64,000 nt of DNA. Origin: Agapanthus africanus (Eukaryota > Streptophyta > Magnoliopsida > Asparagales > Amaryllidaceae). The notes below the pieces were generated by a model. That model ran no database searches. It saw nothing but the letters and a program-made list of their open reading frames with translations, and was not told the origin of the DNA. Of this stretch, positions 44,967-57,120 are shown piece after piece. Position 1 is the stretch's first letter, and each line of letters begins with the position of its first letter. The translations under genes were made by a program, and so were the position numbers. The stretch is taken from positions 134,875,546-134,939,545 of the forward strand of contig CM057338.1 of assembly GCA_030015575.1 (NCBI GenBank), in the 5' to 3' direction.

Positions 44967-47440
44967 TGTTTCCCCCAATCAGAGCAAAGCTCTGTTCAAA
45001 ATTCAAATTTTAAAATGAAGCAACGCTTCAGATCTAGCGCCAGGTGCGCTGCGCTCTGAGCAGCGCACCACGTGCAAAGCACGTGTGCGCTAGCGCTGGA
45101 ACTAAAAGCTCCCCACCGTCAGATCAAAGATCTAATAATAATGATAAATCATTAATTGATCAGAATTAAATTCTGTTAAGGAAAGATTTCTCAAAATCTT
45201 TCCAAATAACAAAATTGTGCTCTGTAAATCAGAGCACCGTTGGATCAATGATCCAAGGGTGATTAAAAAATCACCAAAATACAGAATAAATTCTGTTTGG
45301 AAAGATTTCCCCATCTTATTAATAATAAGAAGACTACCTTCTGTAAATCAGAAGCCCTTGGATCAAAGATCCAACGATGGGAAATTCCCCAAATCAATTG
45401 GAAAAAAGATCTCCTTAACCGATTCAACAAATCAGCCTCTCCTATATAAAGGACCCAAGACTTCAAGTCTTGTACAGAAGAACCCCCCCCTAAGCTTTGA
45501 GATTTCAGGAAGAGAAGCATAGATCTCGGCAAAAGAAGATTTTTTCTTCAAGGTAAAAAGAATGGTGATGAACAAAGAGATGAAATCATCTCATAATTAA
45601 AAAGAAGAATTCTCTTCTTAAAAGATCATAGATCTATAAAGACCAAGGTCTTTTATAAAGAGATCAAAAAGATCTCATCATAAAATAAAAGAAAAACTTA
45701 CTTCTCACAGATCATAGATCTATAAGACTAAAAGTCTTCCTCAAAGAGATCATGAATATCTCATTATAAAAAGGAGGGGAGAATAATTCAATTCTCTTAC
45801 GGATCATAGATCCATAAAGGCAAAGCCTTTCATCAATATAAGAGATTGAAATAAAATAAGAATGGTTGTTCTTAGATCCTGAGACAAAGTCTCTTTTAAT
45901 AGAAGATAAATTGTTTCTCAGATCAAAGAATTGATCAGATGCGCTTTGCGCTCTTGAACTGCGCTTCTGCGCTCTCTGGATTGGCGCTCAGCGCCAAATG
46001 CGCCACGTGTCTATCGCGCAGGTACTGCTTAACAATCAGCGCCTTGCGCTTCTGAAATAGCGCACCGCGCTCATGGGCTGGCGCTCAGCGCCAAGCGCGC
46101 CACGTGTCATTCACGTATGCGCCACTAAACTAAAAGCGCAATGCTCTCATAAACCAGCGCTCTGCGCTCATAAACTGGCGCAATGCGCCTATCATCTGGC
46201 GCTTGGCGTCAAGCGTGACATGTGTCCTTCACGTAGGCGCCACGTGGCAGAAGTGCACTGCGCTCTTTGACTGGCGCAAAACGCCAAGCGCACCATGTGT
46301 TGCGCTGACAGAACATAAAATGTTCTCTAATAAATCCCAGAGCTATGATGAATGCTCAGCATTCAATAAAAAGACAAACATTGTCAAAATTTAAATCAAT
46401 GCTCAGCATTGTTAAAAGGGCCAAGCCCAAACAAATGCTTAACAGCCCAAAATAAATGTTAAACATTTTAACCTGATTGGACTTAGCCCAAGACCGGCCA
46501 TAAGTCCTCAATTTAGATTTAACTGAGCCCATGTGCTCATAATCTAATTAATTAATCTTAGTCCCAAATTGGACTACAGATTTCCCAACCAAAACTGGTT
46601 CGAGGGTACATCTCTGAACCCCTCTGATACATGTCGTTGTAATCCTTCAACGTCTTCGGAGAGGCGACGGGTCCCGACAACCATACATTCCACGGACTAC
46701 GATGTTCTTAAATTGGACTATGGGGTCCCTTTAAACCCACGGACTACGATGTCCTTAACCTCGGACTGTGGGGTCATTTTAAACCCACGGACTACGATGT
46801 CCTTAACCTCGGACCACTATATCCTTAAACTGGTATTGGACCACCATGTCCTTAAACTGGTAATCGACCACAATGTCCCTAAACTAAACAATAGAGTCCA
46901 AATGCTCTGTTGTTGGATCTAAACGATCCTGTTAAGTTGATCTTAGTCTAAATTTAGACTAATATATCATTAACAAACGTTTAAGTTGATCTTAGTCTCA
47001 AATGAGACTAACGTATCCTTAAACCCAACCCCAAACCCAAATCTAAGAAGATACGGATTTGGACTAATCCACGCCCTACGGGCGACAACATAAATTAGTC
47101 TCCGTATACAATCCACGGGCAACCAAAAACAAAACAAACACACACGACACGAAGTGACCATCTGGAGAAGGAGAAAGTGGTTACCGCGATGCGGTAGCGT
47201 AATTAACTGCAGGGGTTTGCGCCTGCAGGGAAGAGCGTCCCCACAATCAAAAACCCCTCAACGAGGGGGAATTTGACGAAGTCTGCTACATCGGCCGCAT
47301 CCGTTTAAACCTTCGATACATGGTGCCATAAATCAACTTGGCATCTTCGGAGAGGTGGACAGATAGCACCAATTAACATCTGCCTCGAATTCAGGCAAGA
47401 CGGACCTGCGCGGTCTAGTCTCTGTGTTCGGCGGGGAACA
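44967..47440 (+). repeat. 3' LTR of B2, last part missing
   Basis: Begins TGTTTCCCCCAATC. TATA box TATATAAA at 45443-45450. U3 (44967-45442) has CACGTG and GCGC palindromes. The body carries close-packed short hairpins and a GCGC block (45930-46310). The similarity to other family ends stops at GGCGGGGAACA (47440). It matches the B1 LTR in inverted orientation. Confidence 0.8.
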
Positions 47441-48811
47441 ATACTGATCTCTTTTACACATGGAGAGTTAAATCTCTTGTTTAAGAATTAAATTTTTCTG
47501 ATAGGGTTAAACCCTAATTTTATTTAGAGAAATTAAATTCCTATATGTTTGAAAGAATTAAATTCTTTAAACCCAAATCACCCTCTAAGTTTTGGATCTG
47601 CATGGCAGAATCTCGTCGATGGGAATTAAATTCTCAACTTGTGGGGAGATCTACTTCTGCAGATCTTCAACCAGAGAAAGAATTTAGTTCTTTTTAAAAG
47701 AGTTAAACTCTTGGTTTGAGAATTAAATTCTCTTTTTGTTTTGTGGGAGCTTATAGAATGATCTCCTTTTTTCTCTTACCTAGAGTTTTCTTTCTCTGAA
47801 GAGGTCTTCTTTTCTGTCTGGAGAATTAAATTCTCTTTTTTCTGTATTCTCTCTCTGTTCTTGTATCCTCCTTTCGCTTCTCTTCTTGGCTCCTATTTAT
47901 AGGAGAAAGAAAAGAATCAGTTTATTCAGCCAATCTCTCATTGAGAGATTTTGATTGATTTTGTAGCCAACATGATCTTTTAGATCACTCGGAGAATTTT
48001 ATTCACCATTGGATTTTTAATCCAAAAGATATTTTATTTGTTATTCCTGACAAATTTTAGGAAAATATTTCCTTGTATAGAATCTTTCTATAAATTGGTG
48101 ATTTTTAGTCACCATTGGATTTTTAATCCAACGGTGCTCCACTTTACAGAGTGCAATCTTTTTTGTTTGGAAAGATGTAGGAAAATATTTTTCCAATTAA
48201 GGCTTTTGATTCCCTTTAATTAGAATTTAATTCTATTAGTTCAGAGAGTTTAGGAGTCTATCACGTGTTGGCACGTGACCTCACTGATTAAGCAATTAAT
48301 TAGAATTTAATTCTATTGATTTAGAGAGTTTAGGAGTCTATCACGTGTTGGCATGTGACCTCACTGATTAAGCAATTAATTAGAATTTAATTCTACCCGT
48401 CACGTGCTGACACGTGACCCCACTGATACAGCATTTCCAATTGTTTATTTTATTCAGCGCATATAGGCTTTGCTTGTAAAAGATCACGTGTTTGCACGTG
48501 AGACCTAGTCACGTTTAGGCACGTGATACCACTGATTAAGTATTTCCAATTGTTTATTTTATTCAGCGCATATAGGCTTTGCCTGTAAAAGGTCACATGT
48601 TTGCACATGAGACCTGGTCACGTGTGGGCACGTGATGCCACTGATTAAGTATTTCCAATTGTTTATTTTATTCAGTGCATATAGGCTTTGCCTGTAAAAG
48701 GCCACGTGTCTGCACGTGAGACCAGGTCACGTGTGGGCACGTGATCCCCCCTTTGGCGTTTTTCCTTGCTGCTTTATTTATATATTTTATTCAGTTCCCA
48801 TGAGGGAACAC
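47441..48811 (-). mobile_element. LTR fragment of a third B-family relative (B3)
   Basis: On the minus strand this has the layout of a B-type U3 and leader: a TATA box CTATAAATAG at 47893-47902, hairpin-rich leader (47450-47890) and U3 to the right. Phrases such as CACCATTGGATTTTTAATCC are shared with 31910-31940 of B1. It faces opposite to the B2 LTR it touches, and its ends are not clear on either side. No coding. Confidence 0.55.
48250..48750 (-). promoter_or_regulatory. array of CACGTG (G-box) palindromes in the B3 U3 region
   Basis: About 14 CACGTG hexamers by eye, mostly in pairs such as TCACGTGTTGGCACGTGACC, inside ~75-bp and ~118-bp tandem repeats. They lie upstream of the B3 TATA box in its reading direction. 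CACGTG is the plant G-box bound by bZIP and bHLH factors. A role as an LTR enhancer is inference. Confidence 0.6.
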
Positions 48812-49755
48812 CCACATATTACACTTACGGTCGCAGAAATGAAATGAAAACTACAATAATTAGAATCCGCATTAACCTTAGACATCATAAACCCGGAATA
48901 TCTCATATTCCAAATTTCATGCCTAATCTATAAATCTTGTATTTTAGTCTCAAATCGAAAACACTTTTCAATAACTTAGTCAGGTAATTCAACAAGATTC
49001 CCGACTAAAATGATCGAATACTCATCGGGAACTTTAGTAGATGGCCGCACCCCCGATGTCGACGACGAAGTGCACTTAGGCGGAACACCGTGGCCACAAG
49101 CACCCGAGTGGATGCTTTTGGCAACGAGGTTCTCCTATAGTCACTTGGTCGGGGCTATGGGGCATGGCTATCTAGTAGTGTTACCCGTCGAGTGTTCGCG
49201 TACTATACGAGATTGCGATGGAGTTTTGATCCAAATCAAAACTCCGTGACAATCGATCAAACGAGACTACAACGCTAGATTTACAAATTACAAACAAGTT
49301 TTCACAAAACTAATTTATGTGGATTCCAAACATTGTATCACATATCAAATTTAAACCCGAAATGATGTTAAAACGGCGACTACTAAACACTCTGAATTGC
49401 CCTAACTCAAAGATAACATCACATGCAATCTGGGCAAAATCAAACAGTACCAGAAACACTAAACCCAATAGACCAGAACACCAAAGAAAATAGAACACTA
49501 AATTCCATAAAATGGCCGACCAGGTCGGTTGAAATGAAAATGTGGCTGGCCACATTTTCGAATTAGGTTCTCGTTTTTCTTTGGTGTTCATATGGAAACA
49601 ATAAGAGCACTCTGCAACTGTTTAAAAAAAATTTAGAAGCTCTGGAAAATTCGACAGAAACTAGGGTTTCGATTCGACTGTTTCGGAGTTGTTTTGGTAT
49701 CGTAATTCTAATTACACCGTCTAATGCTCTAACTTTGGCTCCGATATCATGAAAG

Positions 49756-50437
49756 TGTGTCTTAGCATCACCACTGGGTTTTCACAAGCATCAAACATAC
49801 TATTTTTAAAATTTTGGTGTGCTAATCTACACTAACCTAGAATCTTAATTAGAGTATTAGGGTTTAAACAATGATATCACAAAAACTATACTAATGAAAG
49901 AGATTACAACTTTTGTAGATCGAGTCTTTCACTTCTATAACTCCGGGTAGTCCCTACGACTCCTCTAAGCTCCACTTGAAGAAGGAATGAGTTTGCTTCG
50001 CGATTTTCATGTCGAAAATGATCCACTTTGAAGCTTCTCTAGTTCAAGCTACTTCTTCACTAATCTTTCATTAGTGAAGGAAACAACCTATACTTAATGG
50101 CTAATATAGTGTAGGTTGATGAATTAGGGTTTTTTAGCTCACTAAGGATTCTCACAAGCTCTAGAGTTCAAAACTCATATGAGGGTTAAGGCTTGTTTGA
50201 GGAAGAAGAAGATAATGGAAGAGAGCAAGAGAAATGAGCTAAGGAAAAAATGTGAAGTGAAGAATGGCTTCTCATCAACCTCACTTATTGAAGCATTGAT
50301 TATTTACATATAAATAATTCCAACCATGTTTCAATAGTGAATCAAGACTAATAAACAAATGAAAATGCCATGCCTCGCCCATTCCACAAATATCTTCCAT
50401 TTTCCACCTCATCTTTTCTGTTTTCTTAAAATAGAAA

Positions 50438-50481
<44 letters not shown>

Positions 50482-50514
50482 GAGAAGAAAATAATTAGTG
50501 AGCATTAATATTAG

Positions 50515-50556
<42 letters not shown>

Positions 50557-51855
50557 AATATAAATATATTTCATATTATTAAATCAACACTTGATTTAAT
50601 AATCCGGTTATATCATATATAACCGACTAATATCATTTATCTGTATATCACATTATCAAATCAACACTTGATTCAATAATCCGGTTATATCACATATAAC
50701 CTAACCGATATCAAATGTCGCTTGATTAGAATACTGTATCACATACTTGTATTTAATCAGGCTCCCACACATATCAGTATATGTGCCCTATTTCGTTTCG
50801 TTTAAACTAGGAAACCTCTGTGTAGGACTCTAAAGACTCATCAATATGCTAGCAATAGGTAATGATCGCATCAGTTACCCGCAAATCGTCAGCGGTACTA
50901 GCTGGACGTAACGGCTACCCAGGTATTGAGCGATTAGAAAATCAACAAGCAAGCTTGTCCAAACTCCCATGAAGCCTATAAGTAACACTTACCGTATAGT
51001 CCGGTCTCTTCGTCTGATATGTCGCATATCGAGTCTAGGGATGGAATCGTCAGAACTCAGTAACTTGATAAGTCATGCTGATGTATGGCTCATAACGGTT
51101 TGAGAAACTACTGATAACACTTACTAGTAAATCTCATCAGCCTTGGCCAGGGACTTGCTGTTATAACCAATCGAGCATAGCGCAACATCATCTCCCAATA
51201 CCAGGAGAGACGAAACCCCTCCTATCGCTCACTGTTTCCATGTGACTCTGGGCTATACCCAAAATCCACCAGTTTCCACGACTCCTTTGAGCCGTGGTAG
51301 GGAGGAAATCAAAGCACAGTGGGAACCACACAAGACACTATTACGATCTCGGGTTTACAGACTAACCTGTACCAATGTCACAAGAGAACTGCTATCTGAC
51401 GATAGGTATGGTACCATCTAGGAGTTCTCGGCGAGTCCTGTTCAGTGTACCCATTCTCTAATGAGCACCTGTGTACAATCGTTGATGTCAAACACCAATG
51501 GTTATGGGATCAACCATCGCCCCCTACAGGATCAAGAAACGTACACACTAGTCTACTCTGGAATATCGATACCATGTCTCGATATCCCCTTGACTAGGAA
51601 CAATTAAAGGATGTGCTTATGTACTACACAAGTCCCATTAATATGATCCGCATCATAGTCCTAGTAGTCAAGCAAACATCCTAAGGGCTTTATCAACATG
51701 TATCAGAGAGACAATATAATAATACAAGTGTATATGTTAAGATAAAGAGCAACCAGATAGCATACTATCATGTCGAGCAAGAAAGTACTATATATATGTC
51801 CAAGCATCCACTATATCATACAATAATGGTTTCTAGGGCATAAATATTCCTAACA
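49756..51855 (-). repeat. 5' LTR of C2
   Basis: On the + strand it begins TGTGTCTTAGCATC and ends ATTCCTAACA. Its second half parallels the C1 LTR phrase by phrase, for example CACTTGATT...AATCCGGTTATATC and GAAACCTCTGTGTAGGACTC. About 2.1 kb, like the C1 LTR. Confidence 0.7.
50440..50554. repeat. two (TA)n runs in the C2 LTR
   Basis: TA runs at 50440-50478 and 50515-50554, separated by 36 bases. The C1 LTRs have only short AT-rich sequence at the corresponding place, so the runs probably grew after insertion. Confidence 0.85.
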
Positions 51856-52135
51856 ACGTGCTCAACCAATCCATCCCCAGAATGGCGTCGTAGCTACTAG
51901 TCCCAATCAAAAGAAAGTTCACATAAAATTCTCTGCCTCAAACTACCACAGGGCACAACCTACACTCTTGGCTGGACATAATAATTTCGTTACCCGTATG
52001 TATCTCCCAACCCTTGATCAACGGCTTGTGAGGTATAGAGCGTGTGTCGACAAACCGTGCAGAAATAAAGCAATGCGAAGTACCCGATTCAAAAATAACT
52101 CTGGCTGGTACAGAATAAATAAGGAGAGTACCTGC
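51856..52135 (-). pseudogene. protease fragment of G2
   Basis: The minus strand encodes TAGTLLIYSVPARVIFESGTSHCF, that is, the strand and flap region around a gypsy aspartic protease site whose motif has drifted from the usual DSGA. The rest resembles the G1 protease (positions 420-640) closely. It is a fragment. Confidence 0.75.
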
Positions 52136-54353
52136 TGTAGGGTTCCTAGGCACCCTAATGAGGTCTCACAAGGCATCGAACATGCCATTATAAAATTTTA
52201 CGGGTGCCGAGAGACCCGACTACGGATCGTTTGCTAGAAAACTAGGCGAAAAAGTAATCTAGTTAACAGTTAACTAAGGGATACGGATATACAACCTTTG
52301 TAGATCCGTTTGTCCACCTCCATAGATCCATGAAGAAGTCATCTCCACTGTACAAATCCGAAATCCGGGCTCTTGCGTCGGCTTCATCGGAGAAGAAGCG
52401 GGCTAGGTCATCGACGACGTGCCGAAGATGATCTACGTCAAGGCATCGCTAAATCAAGCTCCGACTTTACCAAGTCCAAAAACTTGTGAAGAGAACACAC
52501 TCTACTACTTGGCAAGAGGTAGAGGATGAAGAAATAGGAAGTGGGTAGACTTTATATTTGGATTTCTCACTCTTTATCATCAATCACCATTGATGAAGAA
52601 AGCTTTTTCTTCCTTGCTCATGAAGAAGAAGAAGAAAGAAATATATGATAAGTTAATTAAAAACAATAGAAAAATCAAAACTTATCATAATATTAACTAG
52701 AGTCAAGTGTAGAGAATGAATCATGGTTAGTGGGAATGGTTAGGGTTAAGGATGAGATAAGAATGGTTGACTTGATCAAAGTTTCACGAAGCTTCAACTA
52801 AACTCCAAATTAAGCCACCATTCTTTTCTCCTCTTTTCCAAAATGAATAAACAAACAAATAAATGAATAAATAAAGGAAATGAAACCCTAACCATTCTTT
52901 TAACCATGGTTTAATTCTTTGTACTTAACCAAGTAAACATGTATCATCAAACATGATACAATCAAATGCACAAAATCATATCGCATATGTAATGCGCACA
53001 CCCGAGTGAGAAAATCCATTTAAAGTGAACCGATACTAGTTAATGCAAAGTAATATATCAAATATATAATTATGCATTAAATAATTAAATCAACACTTGA
53101 TTCAATGACCCGGTCATGTCGCACACAACCGACTAGTATATAATGTATCGGCTTATCAAATCAACCTTTGATTCGATAACTAGGGTATATCGCATATAAC
53201 CTAATCGATACATTCATCGCGAGAATGGAATACGGTATCACATACACGCATTATTCTCGGTCCCGCACATATCTCATATGCGCTCCTATTTCGTTTTGCT
53301 TGAGCCAGAAAACCTCTGTGTAGGACTCTAAAGACTCGTCAATACGCCGGCAGCAGGCGATGATCATATCAAACACCCACAAGCCGCAAGCGGTCTGCTA
53401 AACGTAACGGCCACCCGGGTATTGAGCGATCTGAAGATCGACGAGCAAGCCCGCTCACACTCCAGTGAATCCAACCAGTAACACTACCGTATAGTCCGGT
53501 CTGTTCGTCTGATATGTCGCATATCTCGCCTAGGGGTGGTAAACGTCAGACCCCAATAGCTCGATAAGTCATGCCGACTTGAGGTCCATAACATTCGTGA
53601 AACTACTGATAACTCTTACCAGTATATCACAGCAACCCTGGCCAGGGATTTCCTGTTATGGCCAGTCGAGCATAGCACAACATCAACCCCCAATACCGGG
53701 AGAGACGAATCCCTTCCTATCGCTCATTGCCTCCATGTGAATCGGGACTGTACCCAAAAACCACCTGTTTGCACGACTCTGTAGAGCCGTGGTAGGGTGG
53801 AAATCAAAGCACAGTGGGAGACACACAAGACTCTATGACGATCTCGGGTCAACAGACTAAGCTGTACCAGTGTCACCAGAGAACTGCCATCTGACGTGAG
53901 GTATAATACCATCTGGGAGTTCTCGGCGAGTCCGTTCAGTGTACCCAGTCTCCACTGAGCACCCGCATACCATCTTCGATGTCAAACACCAATGGATATG
54001 GGATCATCCATCGCCCATCGCATGGGTCGAGAAGATATGCGCTTGTCTACTCTGAAATATCGATGCCCCGTCTCGATATTCCTTCGACTAGGAACATTTC
54101 AAGGATGTACTCATGGACTACCCAGGCCCCACTAGTATGATCTACATCATAGTCCTGGAAGTCGAGTACACATCCTATGGGCTTTATCAACATGTAATCA
54201 GAGAGACAGAAAGTATACATGTTAAGATAAAGTGCAACCAGATAGCGTACTATCATGTCGAGCAAGAAAGTCCTTCCTATATATGTCCCAGCATCAACTA
54301 CAATATACATCCAATGTACAGTAATGGCTTCTAGGGCATACATATAACTAACA
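52136..54353 (-). repeat. 3' LTR of C1
   Basis: On the + strand it begins TGTAGGGTTCC and ends ATAACTAACA. Nearly identical to 60308-62525. Open frames inside both LTR copies are duplicates of each other and not genes. Confidence 0.92.
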
Positions 54354-54366
54354 ATCTCCCACTTGC
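54354..54366 (-). other. polypurine tract of C1
   Basis: The minus strand reads GCAAGTGGGAGAT directly before the LTR start TGTTAG. This is the classic copia polypurine tract. Confidence 0.85.
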
Positions 54367-54399
54367 ACTAGGGCCATCTGTAGCAGTGGTTGCAGTATC

Positions 54400-57120
54400 A
54401 CATACTCAACCATCCCCTAAAAGTATCTCTATGGGAAAAAGGCCTTCGTGAGTGGATCCGCTGTGTTGTCCTCTGAGTCTACTCTCCTAACCTCGATCAC
54501 CCTGGAGATTAACTATCTCCATGATCAGGTGATGCTTCCTCAGAATTTGTCTGGGTCACTGATGGGACCAGGGTTCCAGGGCCAAAGCCACACTTCCATT
54601 GTCATACAATGGCAGGAACCTAGTTCATCTTATGAACCAATATACACCCAAACTTCCTCTTTGGTAGTATCTTTAATAGCGATGTTACCAGCCTTCATCG
54701 TCTAGTTTGCCACGGTATCTAGCTTGGAACTCTTCCAACATACCGTCCCTCTACTGAGGGTAAAGACAATGCCCGTGACTGACATTCAGTCGTTTTTATC
54801 ACCCTGGAACTCTTCCAGTGATTCCCCCCAGGATCGATTGATACCATCTCACTACATCTAGTGAGAATCCTAACATCCAATTACATCTATCTCATAGATG
54901 AAAACTCAGGATTTAGGAGGTATCACTTTGATCCTATTTGGGGAATCCTAGTGATAATAGGAGATTGACCGATCGTAGTATAGGAAACTCTTTTCCTATC
55001 AAGAGTATGTTGTCTACATACAATACGAAGATGACCACCTTACTCTCTACTACCCTTTTGTATATACAAGGTTCGTCTACCATTTTGATGAAGTCAAACA
55101 CTTTGACTATCACATCAAAACAGACGTTCCAACTCCGCGATGCCTGCTTCATTATGTAAAGCAACTAGCACACGTTTCCGCTGCTCCCACTAGTTACGAA
55201 GACCTCTGGCTGTGTTCTTATAGACGTTCTCTTCTAAATCAGTATTTTAGAAAAGCAGTCATGGCACCCAACCGCCAGATATCGCAGTCATGGTATGTAG
55301 CCGTGGTAAGTAGGATCTGGACAGACTTAAGCATAGCTACTGGAAAAAGGTTTCATCATTATCCACGCCTGGTCGATGACGAAAACCTTTAACAAGTCTA
55401 GCTTTGAAAGTCTCAACTTTTCCATCTAAACCAAGTAATCTTCTCAAGATATACTTGCTCCTGATGGGGATTTAACCCTTCAGATATAGCAGCTAAAGTC
55501 CATACTTTGCTGGTGTACATGGATTCCATCTCAGATCGCTAAGCATCCAGCCTTCTTACAGAGTCCCTACTCTCGATGGCCTGCTCGAAACTAGTTGGTT
55601 CATCATCTCATGATGCAATCCTTGCTCCCACTGTCATCGAGAAACCGAGGTATCTCTCAGGTGGGTGAGGAACCCTACTAGATCGGCGGAGAGGCTGAGG
55701 TTCGTTGGTTTCTACTGAATCCTCTGGTTGTACCAAATCATCTGCTGTAGTTTGTATAGCTGGAACACTTCCAGTTCTACATAACAGACCTTGCCTCGAG
55801 CTTGTCCGGATTTTGCTTTTAGACATAGGCCGGACAACCCCAAATCTTAACTAGCTTAAGACATGGGCTCTTCCCTTTTCATATCATATATGAAGTGGTA
55901 GGCAACTGATTTGATTCGAACTCTATTCAATAGGTATACAACTTCTCAAGTGCATAACACCCAATAGGAAAAAGGTAACTCAGTAGTACTCATCATAGAG
56001 CACACCATATCATATAGGGTGTGATTGCTCCGCCCCGATATACCATCGTGCTATGGTGTATACGGAGGAGTAATGCTGAGAGAGAATCTCATTCTCCTTT
56101 AGAATAGTCTAGGAATTCCATGCACAAGTATTCTCCTCCCTGATCTCATCATAGGACATAATACTTATACCCGTATTTTGGTTCTCTACTTCTCGCTTAT
56201 ATTCTGTGAATATCTCAAAAGGCTCGGACTCATGTTTCAACAGGAACATATGTCTGAATCTTGAGAGATTATCAGAGAATGTAATGAAGTACAAAGAACC
56301 TGTCCTGGCATGTGTAGACAGGGGACCTTACATACATCAACATGTATCATCCCAAGAGTTTACTAACTCTTTCTCTGTTTCCAATAAACAGAGCTAGTGT
56401 CATTCTATCTTTGTGACATGACTGGCAAGTTTCACAAGATGTAGATTCAAACTGATTTAAATATGCATCTACATGTAACTTCAGCTAGTCGGGTCACATT
56501 GATCTGACCTAGTCTACAATACTTTAAGAAGGATCCGTTCATTTCTGAACTCTTCCTCTTATGTGTGTTCCATATACTAAGAACTGTAGTTTGATTTAGA
56601 ACATCAACGCTTTTAGATAACATGCCTGAACCGATCAACTTTTGATATAGGAAATGTTCAAAACATTATCCAACAATACAAAATTTTACCGTTTCTTTAC
56701 TAATAAAGAGAAAGATATCATTTTGTATATCAGGTTCGGTATCTAATAACATTCGTTCAGAATCAATGTATTGTAATACAGGGCGACAGTGACCAACAGA
56801 CTTGGCTGCAACTCATGCCCCGTTTTCTGCCTCATGAAACTTATCACCCGTTCTCAGTTCTCTACCTAGCTGTAGCCCTATATAACATATTACATATGTG
56901 GGATCCTGATCTGGTATCACATACCCAGGACGTAAAGGATACTGAGAAACAGTTCTCTGTAATGAACACACCCGAAGATGATGCATCATATGCACTCTCT
57001 TCGTTTGGGCGGCACGGGAATTCTGGTATTCCCCTAATTTCCTGCTCTATCTTATAACAATTATAAGTTGGAGCGGGACCAACGTTCCCCATCTCAGTAT
57101 AATAAGCGGGTTCGGTCAAT
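54400..57120 (-). pseudogene. decayed copia polyprotein traces of C1
   Basis: Recognisable pieces on the minus strand: SFTSWVCDTRSGSHIC (protease entry, near 56890-56950), YFITFSDNLSRFRHMFLLKHESE (integrase core start, near 56220-56290), RRSSRVPHPPERYLGF (integrase-RT linker, near 55650-55700), KQASRSWNVCFD and VLYVDNILLIG (RT, near 55000-55150) and an RNase H trace with HSGSTHEGL-like wording near 54440-54480. The wording fits the Tork/Tnt1 group. Gag is not recognised. Many breaks, so none of this could serve as an enzyme. Confidence 0.75.

Larger units (their letters stand above)
32311..47440 (+). mobile_element. Tat-like Ty3/gypsy element B2, gag-only, with antisense ORF
   Basis: The + strand order is truncated 5' LTR, primer site, long gag, about 3 kb of hairpin and tandem repeats, an antisense plant-mobile-domain ORF, polypurine tract and 3' LTR. 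No reverse transcriptase or integrase is present over 12 kb of internal DNA, so it is non-autonomous. Gag and the antisense ORF are each broken in several places. The 5' LTR is reduced to its last 218 bp because the B1 LTR abuts it. The 3' LTR lacks its last part. The shared gag, primer site and LTR make B1 the likely type of element that supplied its enzymes. Confidence 0.8.
48812..51855 (-). mobile_element. older Ty1/copia relative C2: leader and 5' LTR only
   Basis: CACATATTACACTTACGG at 48812 starts a region matching the leader of element C1 (from about 58988). A decayed primer-site-like GGCTCCGATATCATG (49735-49751) and an LTR (49756-51855) follow. The coding part and 3' LTR are lost where B3 abuts. 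It inserted into the G2 gypsy element, whose protease resumes at 51856. It has diverged clearly from C1, so it is older. Confidence 0.65.

Noticed and set aside
53724-53912. 62-codon frame found twice (also 61896-62084)
   Set aside because: Same position in both C1 LTRs. LTR sequence, not a gene.
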